Positions 8,842 to 16,752 of a stretch of 48,003 nt of DNA are shown here, in pieces (the first letter of the stretch is position 1; each line of letters opens with the position of its first letter). The notes under the pieces were generated by a model. That model had not been told where the DNA came from, did not search any database, and worked only from the letters and a program-made list of their open reading frames with translations. This DNA is from Myxococcaceae bacterium (GTDB lineage: Bacteria > Myxococcota > Myxococcia > Myxococcales > Myxococcaceae): assembly GCA_016926755.1 (NCBI GenBank), contig JAFGNZ010000016.1:1-48003 (forward strand). Direction: 5' to 3'. The translations under genes were made by a program, and so were the position numbers.

Positions 8842-9468
8842 ATGAGGAACACCCTGTTGATGCTGTCCGCGGCCCTGGCGCTGCTCGTGGTGGGGTGCAA
8901 GACGACGGGGCCGCTGCCCCAGATTCCCACGGGGGGCTCCGCGCCGAGCCCCGCTCCCGCGCTCCCGGCCTGGCAGCAGATCCCCGACTCGGGCGTGGTG
9001 CCGACCCTGCCACGCTCCACGCACATCGTCGTGGCGCTGTGCCGCGCCACGGGCAAGTACACCGCGATGGGCGTGGATACGAAGACGGCGCGGTTCACCT
9101 TCTTGATGCAAGGTGGCCAACCGACCCAGGGGCAGGCCTTCACGCAGTTCTACGCGGCCGGGGTGCCGGTGACCGTGTACACCGAGCGCATGAAGCTGCG
9201 CGCGCCCATGCCCCCCGCGCTCGCGCCGGAGGGTGAGCAGACCGAGGAGCCGCCCCCGACCGACCCCTCGACCGAGCCTCCGCCCGAGCCCACCTGCGAT
9301 CCCTGCAACATCAGCGAGCCGCCGCCCGAGCCGGGCCGCAAGCCCACCGGCATCACCGAGGCGTCGAGCGACCTCGAGGTGTTCCGGCAGCTCGCCTGGC
9401 GCACCGCTGGCGCGCTGGACGGGGTGAGTGTCAGGGCGCCGGCGACCACGGCCCCCCTGCCCCAGTAG
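8842..9468 (+). CDS. Proline-rich lipoprotein of unknown function
   Basis: This 208-residue protein begins with a short basic start, a Leu/Ala-rich core and a clear lipobox LVVGC, so it is probably lipid-anchored. The first part of the mature protein (about 30-120) has strands such as THIVVALCRATGKYTAMG. The middle (about 130-170) is a Pro/Glu/Thr-rich linker with the pair CDPC. GAGGAG lies upstream of the ATG, and the gene is 43 nt after the CHAT gene, so the two are probably co-transcribed. A functional link between them is inference only. Confidence 0.75.
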   Translation: MRNTLLMLSAALALLVVGCKTTGPLPQIPTGGSAPSPAPALPAWQQIPDSGVVPTLPRSTHIVVALCRATGKYTAMGVDTKTARFTFLMQGGQPTQGQAFTQFYAAGVPVTVYTERMKLRAPMPPALAPEGEQTEEPPPTDPSTEPPPEPTCDPCNISEPPPEPGRKPTGITEASSDLEVFRQLAWRTAGALDGVSVRAPATTAPLPQ

Positions 9469-9495
9469 GCACGCGGCAGGCCTGCTCCGAGAGCG

Positions 9496-9526
9496 CCGGT
9501 CCGGGCGCGCCGCGGGTCCGGACCGG
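9496..9526. terminator. Bidirectional terminator hairpin
   Basis: CCGGTCCG (9496-9503) and CGGACCGG (9519-9526) form a perfect 8-bp stem between two convergent stop codons (9468 on plus, 9535 on minus). The loop is GC-rich and can fold further. Confidence 0.55.
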
Positions 9527-9534
9527 TGAGGGGC

Positions 9535-10224
9535 TCAGGGCGTAGGGGGGGCGGCCTGGGCGGCGCGCTCGGCGCGGGAGAGGCGCCGGGCCTTGAAGGC
9601 GAGCCAGAGGCTCACCCCCAGCAGCAGCACGCCCACGGCGCTGAAGGAGGCGCCGACGAGCAGCGGGCCGCGCCGGTGATCATGGAAGAGCAGGAAGCCC
9701 TTCTGGCTGAGCAGCGGGTTGGCGCGGAAGCGGTTCACCACGTTCGCGGTGCGCTGGGCCTGGGCCTCGTCCGCCATCCACCGCGCGCTGAGCGGGAACT
9801 TGCCGCGCGTCGTCTCCAGCACGGGCCTGTAGAGGTGCGAGGCGCCCTTGCGGTTGCGCTCCACGGACGCGCCTTGCAGCTCCTCGACGGTGAACTGCCC
9901 CACCTCCGTGCGCTCCAGCCAGCTCAGCTCGACGAGCGTGCACGGGCCCAGGGGGTGACAGCTCAGCTCCACGCGCGCCTTCGAGTTGAACATCATCCAA
10001 CCGAAGACGAGGAACGGCACGGTCATCAGCGCGAAGGCCACGGCGCCAAGGGTGGAGGCCCGCGCCCGGGAAGGGCGGGCCTGCGCGCCGGGGGTGGGCT
10101 CCTGGGCGATGGGTTCAGTCACGGCCCTGTCATAGACCCACGCGCCCGCGGCGGCACCAGGAATCCGCAAGTGGGCACCGCCGGGCAGCGGGCCCTCCCG
10201 GGCCGCGGCGGACTGTTCACCCAT
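9535..10224 (-). CDS. Two-TM membrane protein of unknown function
   Basis: From the ATG at 10224 the product has 229 residues; GGAGG lies 9 nt upstream. A GTG at 10122 would give a 195-residue product starting just ahead of the first membrane segment and is a good alternative, because the extra 34 residues are low in complexity. Two membrane helices are seen, one beginning LGAVAFALMTVPFLVFGW and one near the C-terminus (GASFSAVGVLLLGVSLWLAF). About 100 residues lie between them, with two Cys and a beta-rich pattern, probably facing the periplasm. The layout resembles DUF3592-type proteins, but I cannot confirm that. It is divergent from the dehydrogenase gene. Confidence 0.65.
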   Translation of the reverse strand: MGEQSAAAREGPLPGGAHLRIPGAAAGAWVYDRAVTEPIAQEPTPGAQARPSRARASTLGAVAFALMTVPFLVFGWMMFNSKARVELSCHPLGPCTLVELSWLERTEVGQFTVEELQGASVERNRKGASHLYRPVLETTRGKFPLSARWMADEAQAQRTANVVNRFRANPLLSQKGFLLFHDHRRGPLLVGASFSAVGVLLLGVSLWLAFKARRLSRAERAAQAAPPTP

Positions 10225-10332
10225 GGGCCCTTGCCTCCAGGGGCCGCTGCATCCGGGGCGCGCGAGGGGCATCTAGGCGAGACGCCGGGCGAGGCAGGTT
10301 GCGCGTGGAGGCAGCCGCCCGGGAGGTCCACC

Positions 10333-11421
10333 ATGAAGGCCGTCGCCGTCTTCCCGAAGTCCCGAGAGCTGCGCGTCATCGAGGATGCGCCCGAGCCGCG
10401 CCTGCGCTCACCCACGGAGGTGAAGGTCCGCACGCTGGAGGTGGGCGTGTGCGGCACGGACAAGGAGATCCTCGACTTCCGCCATGGGGCGCCGCCGGAG
10501 GGAGAGGACTTCCTCATCATCGGGCACGAGGCGCTGGGCGAGGTGGTGGAGGTGGGCGAGCGCGTCCAGGGGCTGCGGCCGGGGGAGCTGGTGGTGCCGC
10601 GGGTGCGGCGGCCGTGCCCGCATGAGCACTGTCCCGCCTGTCGGCATGGCTACCCGGACTTCTGCATCACGGGGGACTACACGGAGCGAGGCATCCTGAA
10701 GGCGCACGGCTTCTGTGCGCGGTACTTCGTGGAGGACGTGGCCTACCTGCACCGGGTGCCGGCCTCGCTGCGGGAGGTGGCGGTGCTGACCGAGCCGCTC
10801 ACCATCGCGGAGAAGGCGCTGCGCGAGGTGGCGCACCTGCAGGAGCGGCTGCCGTGGGAGCAGCGGCCGGGGCGCGCGGTGGTGCTGGGCGCGGGCCCGG
10901 TGGGGCTCTTGGGGGCCATGGTGTTGCTGCGCGCGGGGTACGGCACCACGGTGTACTCGCGCGCGCCCAGGCCCAACGAGAAGGCGGAGGTGGCCGAGGC
11001 GCTGGGAGCGCCCTACCTCTCCTCGGAGCAGGTGTCGGTGGAGGAGCTGCGGCGGCGCGCGGGCCCGGTGGACGTGGTGTACGAGGCGGCGGGGGCCTCC
11101 AAGGCGGCCTTCGAGGTGCTGCGAGGGCTGGGGCCCAACGGGGTGTTCGTCTTCACCGGGGTGCCGGGGCGCAAGCAGCCGCTGGAGCTGGAGGGCGCGG
11201 CGCTGCTCAAGCAGCTCGTGCTGTTCAACCAGGTGCTGGTGGGCACGGTGAACGCGGCGGACATGGACTTCGACGCGGCGCTGGAGGACCTGGGGCGCTT
11301 CCAGGCGCGCTGGCCGGGAGGGCTGGAGCGGCTCATCACCGCGCGCCGCCCGCCCGAGGAGTTCGAGGAGGCCGCGTCCAGGAAGGGCGGCGGCATCAAG
11401 CACGTCATCACTTTCCAATAG
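10333..11421 (+). CDS. Zinc-dependent medium-chain dehydrogenase, glucose 1-dehydrogenase type
   Basis: This 362-residue protein matches the archaeal-type glucose dehydrogenase branch of the MDR family. C40 (in VCGTDKE) and H65-E66 (in IGHEALGE) are the usual catalytic zinc region. C95, C100, C103 and C111 form the structural zinc lobe. The coenzyme fold has GAGPVG at 186-191. Family members oxidise glucose or related sugars with NAD(P)+ to the lactone. GGGAGG lies 6 nt before the ATG. A GH15 glycosidase gene begins 17 nt after the stop, so the pair may release and then oxidise glucose. The exact sugar and coenzyme choice cannot be read here. Confidence 0.85.
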   Translation: MKAVAVFPKSRELRVIEDAPEPRLRSPTEVKVRTLEVGVCGTDKEILDFRHGAPPEGEDFLIIGHEALGEVVEVGERVQGLRPGELVVPRVRRPCPHEHCPACRHGYPDFCITGDYTERGILKAHGFCARYFVEDVAYLHRVPASLREVAVLTEPLTIAEKALREVAHLQERLPWEQRPGRAVVLGAGPVGLLGAMVLLRAGYGTTVYSRAPRPNEKAEVAEALGAPYLSSEQVSVEELRRRAGPVDVVYEAAGASKAAFEVLRGLGPNGVFVFTGVPGRKQPLELEGAALLKQLVLFNQVLVGTVNAADMDFDAALEDLGRFQARWPGGLERLITARRPPEEFEEAASRKGGGIKHVITFQ

Positions 11422-11438
11422 GAGAGGGGGCTCGCACC

Positions 11439-13358
11439 GTGGGAGGAGGCAACAGCGAACCAGGAGACATCCTCGTCGGGGAAGCGGTCCCCGAGCCGGC
11501 GGGGTGGCCGGGCCGGAGCTGCGGGGACTCGGTGCCGATCGAGGACCACGGAATCATCGGGGATCTGCGCACGGTGGCGCTGGTGGGGACGGACGGCACG
11601 CTGGACTGGCTGTGCTTCCCCCACTTCGACAGCCCGAGCGTCTTCGCGGCGCTGCTGGATCCGGCGCGAGGGGGGCACTTCCGCATCTCCCCGGAGCCGG
11701 ACGGGGTGGTGCGCAAGCAGTTCTACTGGCCGGAGACGAACGTGCTGGTGACGCGCTTCTACACGCCGGACGGCGTGGGGGAGATCATCGACTTCATGCC
11801 GGTAGGCGTGGCGGCCGAGCGCGAGCACACGCGCGAGGTGCTGCGGCGGGTGCGGGTGGTGCGGGGGACGATGGCGTTCCGGCTGGAGTGCTTCCCGGCG
11901 TTCAACTACGCGCGGGACGCGCACACCACGCGGTTGATCCCGGGCGGGGCGAGCTTCCTCTCGGAGAAGCTGAGCCTGACGCTGTCCACGAAGGTGAAGC
12001 TGGGGGTGGAGGCGCGGGGGGTGAGCGCGCGCTTCGCGCTGCAGGCAGGCCAGTCCGCGGTCTTCACCCTGCGCGAGGGCGCGCCGGAGTCGTGCTCGGA
12101 GACGGTGCACAGCCACGAGTCCGCCGAGGTGCTGTTCCGGCACACGGTGGACTACTGGCGCCGCTGGCTGTCGAAGTGCACGTACACGGGGCGGTGGCGC
12201 GAGGTGGTGCAGCGCTCGGCGCTGGCGCTGAAGCTGCTGACGTTCGAGCCCACGGGGGCCATCGTCGCGGCGCCCACGTGCAGCCTGCCCGAGTTTCCTG
12301 GCGGCGTGCGCAACTGGGACTACCGCTACGTGTGGCTGCGGGACGCGGCCTTCACGGTGTACGCGTTCCTGCGGGTGGGCTTCAAGGAGGAGGCCGGCGC
12401 CTTCATGCGCTGGCTGGAGGCGCGCTGCGCGGCGCTGCCGGAGGACGCGCCGCTGTCGCTCATGTACGCCGTGGACGGGAGCCGGGTGCCGGCGGAGGAG
12501 GAGCTGGGCCACCTGTGCGGCTACGGGGGCGCGAGCCCGGTGCGCATCGGCAACGCGGCGGCGGATCAGCTCCAGCTCGACATCTACGGAGAGCTGATGG
12601 ACTCGGTGTACCTGTACAACAAGCACGGGGCGCCCATCAGCTATGACTTCTGGAGGCACCTGCGGCGGCTGGTGGACTGGGTGTGCGACCACTGGAAGGA
12701 GCGGGACGAGGGCATCTGGGAGGTGCGCGGGGGGCGCCAGCACTTCGTGTACTCGAAGCTGATGTGCTGGGTGGCGGTGGACCGGGCCATCCGCCTGGCG
12801 GACAAGCGCAGCTTCCCGGCGGACCGGGTGCGGTGGCTGGCGGTGCGCGACGCCATCTTCGAGGACATCATGCAGAAGGGGTGGAGCGCCCGGCGCGAGG
12901 CGTTCATCCAGGCGTACGGGCGCGAGACGCTGGACGCGGCGAACCTGTTGATGCCGCTGGTCTTCTTCCTGTCGCCGGTGGATCCGCGGATGCTGCGCAC
13001 GCTGGAGGCGATGCAGCGGCCGCCGGAGAAGGGAGGGCTGGTGTCGGACGGGCTGGTGTTCCGCTACGACGTGGAAGCGACGCTGGATGGGATTGCGGGG
13101 CGGGAGGGGACGTTCAACCTGTGCAGCTTCTGGCTGGTGGAGGCGATGACGCGGGCGAGCGTGGCGCAGCCGCGCTACCTGGAGGAGGCGCGGCTGACGT
13201 TCGAGCGGATGCTGGGGTACGCCAACCACGTGGGGCTGTACGCGGAGCAGACGGGCATGTCAGGCGAGGCGCTGGGCAACTTCCCGCAGGCGCTCACGCA
13301 CCTGTCGCTGATCAGCGCCGCGTACAACCTGGACCGGACGCTGGGGCGGCGGGACTGA
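11439..13358 (+). CDS. Glycoside hydrolase family 15 protein (glucoamylase/trehalase-like)
   Basis: This 639-residue cytoplasmic-type protein has an N-terminal beta-sandwich (about 30-250, starting [17 protein letters not shown]) and a C-terminal (alpha/alpha)6 barrel. The barrel shows the family motifs [15 protein letters not shown] (291-305), the probable general acid E428 in GIWEVRG, and the probable base E610 in [16 protein letters not shown]15 members of this bacterial branch hydrolyse alpha-glucans or trehalose. I choose the GTG at 11439, with a GGAGAGG-type site 8 nt upstream; the longer open frame upstream is in the wrong frame of the dehydrogenase gene. It forms an operon with that gene. 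Confidence 0.88.
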   Translation: MGGGNSEPGDILVGEAVPEPAGWPGRSCGDSVPIEDHGIIGDLRTVALVGTDGTLDWLCFPHFDSPSVFAALLDPARGGHFRISPEPDGVVRKQFYWPETNVLVTRFYTPDGVGEIIDFMPVGVAAEREHTREVLRRVRVVRGTMAFRLECFPAFNYARDAHTTRLIPGGASFLSEKLSLTLSTKVKLGVEARGVSARFALQAGQSAVFTLREGAPESCSETVHSHESAEVLFRHTVDYWRRWLSKCTYTGRWREVVQRSALALKLLTFEPTGAIVAAPTCSLPEFPGGVRNWDYRYVWLRDAAFTVYAFLRVGFKEEAGAFMRWLEARCAALPEDAPLSLMYAVDGSRVPAEEELGHLCGYGGASPVRIGNAAADQLQLDIYGELMDSVYLYNKHGAPISYDFWRHLRRLVDWVCDHWKERDEGIWEVRGGRQHFVYSKLMCWVAVDRAIRLADKRSFPADRVRWLAVRDAIFEDIMQKGWSARREAFIQAYGRETLDAANLLMPLVFFLSPVDPRMLRTLEAMQRPPEKGGLVSDGLVFRYDVEATLDGIAGREGTFNLCSFWLVEAMTRASVAQPRYLEEARLTFERMLGYANHVGLYAEQTGMSGEALGNFPQALTHLSLISAAYNLDRTLGRRD

Positions 13359-13361
13359 GCG

Positions 13362-13379
13362 GCGCGCCTCGATGCGCGC
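13362..13379. terminator. Short GC hairpin between convergent genes
   Basis: GCGCGC at 13362-13367 pairs with GCGCGC at 13374-13379 around a 6-nt loop, inside the 24-nt gap between the GH15 stop and the DUF4157 stop. It may end both transcripts. Confidence 0.35.
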
Positions 13380-13382
13380 AGC

Positions 13383-16300
13383 TCATCCCCTGGCGCGCTT
13401 CACGAGCGAAGAGACGAGCTGCCTCACATCGATGTCAGGGACGATCCACTGAATCTCACTGGGCGCGGGCGGCTTGAACGCCTTGGCCGAGTCGTAGTGG
13501 ATCGGCGCGGAGAGGCCGAACACGAGCCCGGAGTCCCACGCGAACTTCGCCAGGTTCCATTCCCACTTCTTCTCGCGGCCGAAGGCCTCGGCAGTCACGT
13601 CGGCCGACAGCCCCAGCGAGAGCACCAGCCCCGCCTTGATGCTCGGGGTGAGATCCACGATGAAGTGGCCCTGCGTGTATTGGAGTTGAGCTGCCGCGGT
13701 GAGCCCGCCGATCAGGCGCGCGCCTCCAATCGCGGTGATGCCGCCGGTGATCGAGCCGACCCCGGCGCTCAGTCCGATGCCTCCACGCACGCTCAAGGTC
13801 AGCCCGGCCTCGGCTGGAATATCGAGCATCCCCTTGAGGCTCACCGCATCGAAGGAGGACTTACGCAGGTCCGTCAGGTTGATCTGGGCGCCAGCGGTGG
13901 CGCTGATGTCCTTCAGGGTGCCCGGTCCAATGCTGTAGTCGGCTCCCAACCCGCCGCTGATGCGCGCGATGAGCCCGATGCTGAAGGGACCGACGCTCAG
14001 CCCGACAATGGGGATGTCCAACCGTCGGCTGAAGAGGACGTAGGAGTTCGACTTCTCGCTGAAGAGGGTGATGGGCTTGGGGAACTGGATGCCGCCCTTC
14101 AGCTTGAGCAGCTGGTTCTCCGTCAGCTCCACGGAGGCGATGCCCTCCATGTTCGGAGTGAAGGCGTACTTGAGCTTCCCGCTCCCTGACAGCGTTCCTT
14201 TCTTGCTCAGCGTGGCCTTGAGCGAGGCATGGAGATCCTTCTTCTCGAGACTCAGCGTCCCACTTCCCCGGACCCCCTCCTTGCTGTCGTAGTGGACCGC
14301 GAGCTTTCCGGACAGGCCACCGCGATTGAGCGGGAACTCGCCTTCGCCGGAGAGTGCCGAGCCATCATGGGTGAGCCCGAACTTCACCTGACCGAGCCCG
14401 GGAACCTCGAGCGAACCCCGGCCCTTGTAGACCCAGCCCTTCTGCGTGCGCTCGAGGCGCAGCTCGACGAGCTCGAAACCCGGGGGCTGAACCTTGACCG
14501 TGCCGGAACCAAGAACCGTCGTGTCCTTGCCCTTCTTCTCGAGCACCAGCTGCAGAGAGCTCTCCTTCATGTAAGGCAGGGCGATCTGCGAGCTGGTGAT
14601 GTTCACTTCGCCCTTCCAGCGATGGTCGGCGTACTCCACCGTGCCTCGGGCCTCATCCACTCCCGGCAGATGCGCGTTCAGGTCCCCACGCATGGAGAAT
14701 CCATTCTCCTCGCTTGCCGAGGCAGTCACTGAACCCTTCAGCCAGGGCTTGCCCTGAGGGCCTGCTTCGAAGTCGACGCCTCCTTGGGCCTGAAGGGGGC
14801 TGCCCAGCTCGATGCTCAAGGAGGAGTCCGTGATGCGCGCACCGAGGAAGGGCCTGGCGAGCTCCCCCTTCGGGAAGGACTTCTCTCCATGGAACTCCCC
14901 TTTCTCGAGGTCCAGGGAGACAGGGATGTCCTTCCCATTCATGAGGGGTTCGCTAGGGGTCAGCTTCCCCTGACCCGTCACGCCTCCCGTGTCCTCCTGC
15001 CGGAGCTGGAAGGAGCCTTCGCTCAGGTGCGGGTACACGAACACCAGGCTGTCATTCCGGTACTTCTGCTGGAGCTGAAGCGTGTTGGCCGGTGGCTGGA
15101 CATTGAAGCCAATGTCCGTGCCCTTGTTCCGCTTGAACTCCCGCAGCGTGATGGGGAGGACGGTCTTCGTTCGCTCGTCGAGCTCGGCCGTGAGGGTGTC
15201 CTTGCCAGCGCCGGGCTTGCGCCTCAGCAACGTCAGGCGCAGGCCCGGGATGAGCTGGTTGGCGGCGCGGTTGCGTCCACGGTTGACCTTCAGATTCGTC
15301 TCGGACGGCACGGCCTTCAGAGCGTCGAGCGTCGTGGAGGCGCCGCCCGCCTTGATCGGATAGTCCGTCAGCTCCTCGGAGCGCTGGGCGCTGGAGGCTG
15401 TTCCCTGGACGGTGTCGCGAACCTCTCTCGCGACCTCCGCACACGAGGGGCTGGTCGCGGATGAATCCGTGCCGGGGGAGCTCCCGGGAGCTGTCGTAAC
15501 CCTCTTGAACTGGAGGGTGATCTCTTCGGGAGGGCCATGAGGAAAGAGCTGGGGAGCACTGCCGATGGTACGGGCCAGGTTGGCGAGCTGGTTCCAGATG
15601 CTGCTTCCGCTCTCGGCATTGGCCTCCTTGTCCAGCGGGGTGATGTTCTCCGGGTTGTTGGCCCCGCCGAGCTGAAGCTCGACGATGTGGTCCATCTCAC
15701 ACGTCTCCGCCCTCGCCTGGGGAAAGGGATGGCCACTGATCTTCTGCCAGGCCTCCTTGGCGACCTCCGCATCGGCGTTCAGGCTCTCCAGCCACGAGTT
15801 CTGGAGCGGCTTCGTGCCGTCACGCTTCTGCTTGAGGGTCGTGGCTGTGTCGGAGAGGGAGAGCGTGGCCTGGAGCCCCCCTTGTCCCCCTCTTCCTTCC
15901 GCCATGGCTCTGTACTGCTTGATGAAAGGGAGCTTGGCTCCGGGCAGGTAGAGCACGTTCACCAGGAAGGCGACGCTCTTGGGAGCGGGGGAGCCCTGCT
16001 CACGGGGGCCCTCCTCCGAATCTGTCACCGCCTGTTGCCCCAGTTGAGTCGGCAGGCGTGACGGGAGGGGCTTCCAGTTGCGCGTGCGTGAGAGCGTCGC
16101 GACCCGGGGGTGCACGCGGATGGCGGGGGGCGGAGCGGCCCCTGCCTCGGGCGCGGCCATGACGGCGGATGCCACGGCCTCTGCCTCCTGCTCCAGCGCG
16201 TTGCCACCGGGCGAGTCGAACGTCAGTGCCTGCGCCGAGGAGGCGCCCTGGCCCTGTTGCTGGACGGTGTGGGCCAGCTCGTGCGCCAGCAGGTGGCGGC

Positions 16301-16718
16301 CCTGCTCCGTGTCCGGCTGGTACTGCCCCCTGTCGAAGACGATGTCCTTGCCCACGGTGTAGGCCAGCGCCTGCACGGCCTGTGCGGACTCCGCGGCCCG
16401 CGCGTCGGTGTGTACGCGCACCTGGCTGAAGTCCTGTCCAAGGCGGGGCTCCATGAAGGAACGCGCCCCGGCATCCAGGGGCTGGCCCGGAGAGCTCAAC
16501 ACTTCATCCACGACGCTGGGGATCTCCTCAGGGCGCTCACGGCCCGGGCGCTCGGCGCGCTGCAACGGGCGCTTGCGCTGTGCGCAGGGCTGGCATCCGC
16601 CACCGCCACACGCGCACTGGCGCTGGAGTGAGGCGCCCCGGGTGGGAGTGAGCCTGGACAGCCGGGTGGGAGCTGGCGCGGCCTCCTTCTGGGCCGGGGC
16701 GGTGGTGGACTTGCTCAT
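13383..16718 (-). CDS. DUF4157 eCIS-associated protein with HNH-like motif and Gly-rich beta C-terminus (putative cargo)
   Basis: This 1,111-residue protein starts with a basic disordered leader and a Cys cluster (C35, C37, C42, C45), typical of eCIS-linked proteins. The DUF4157 domain (about 65-155) ends in a zincin-like HELAH (146-150). Around 340-370 there is an HNH-nuclease-like pattern: DHIVELQLGG, NNPENITPL and a following Asn/Glu. Residues about 560-1,000 are repetitive, Gly-rich beta strands (GSGT, SGSGKL) that suggest a large beta-sheet or barrel. GGGAG lies 8 nt before the ATG. DUF4157 proteins are often loaded cargo, so a toxin role is a fair inference; the nuclease activity is not proven. 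It ends the minus-strand arm, 34 nt after the ATPase gene. Confidence 0.82.
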   Translation of the reverse strand: MSKSTTAPAQKEAAPAPTRLSRLTPTRGASLQRQCACGGGGCQPCAQRKRPLQRAERPGRERPEEIPSVVDEVLSSPGQPLDAGARSFMEPRLGQDFSQVRVHTDARAAESAQAVQALAYTVGKDIVFDRGQYQPDTEQGRHLLAHELAHTVQQQGQGASSAQALTFDSPGGNALEQEAEAVASAVMAAPEAGAAPPPAIRVHPRVATLSRTRNWKPLPSRLPTQLGQQAVTDSEEGPREQGSPAPKSVAFLVNVLYLPGAKLPFIKQYRAMAEGRGGQGGLQATLSLSDTATTLKQKRDGTKPLQNSWLESLNADAEVAKEAWQKISGHPFPQARAETCEMDHIVELQLGGANNPENITPLDKEANAESGSSIWNQLANLARTIGSAPQLFPHGPPEEITLQFKRVTTAPGSSPGTDSSATSPSCAEVAREVRDTVQGTASSAQRSEELTDYPIKAGGASTTLDALKAVPSETNLKVNRGRNRAANQLIPGLRLTLLRRKPGAGKDTLTAELDERTKTVLPITLREFKRNKGTDIGFNVQPPANTLQLQQKYRNDSLVFVYPHLSEGSFQLRQEDTGGVTGQGKLTPSEPLMNGKDIPVSLDLEKGEFHGEKSFPKGELARPFLGARITDSSLSIELGSPLQAQGGVDFEAGPQGKPWLKGSVTASASEENGFSMRGDLNAHLPGVDEARGTVEYADHRWKGEVNITSSQIALPYMKESSLQLVLEKKGKDTTVLGSGTVKVQPPGFELVELRLERTQKGWVYKGRGSLEVPGLGQVKFGLTHDGSALSGEGEFPLNRGGLSGKLAVHYDSKEGVRGSGTLSLEKKDLHASLKATLSKKGTLSGSGKLKYAFTPNMEGIASVELTENQLLKLKGGIQFPKPITLFSEKSNSYVLFSRRLDIPIVGLSVGPFSIGLIARISGGLGADYSIGPGTLKDISATAGAQINLTDLRKSSFDAVSLKGMLDIPAEAGLTLSVRGGIGLSAGVGSITGGITAIGGARLIGGLTAAAQLQYTQGHFIVDLTPSIKAGLVLSLGLSADVTAEAFGREKKWEWNLAKFAWDSGLVFGLSAPIHYDSAKAFKPPAPSEIQWIVPDIDVRQLVSSLVKRARG

Positions 16719-16752
16719 GGCGTGTTCTCCCGGGCAGCTGCTGTGTCAGGCC

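Noticed and set aside
6381-9143. Minus-strand open frame of 920 codons opposite the CHAT gene
   Set aside because: No family pattern; the plus strand has TPRs and an intact CHAT active site.
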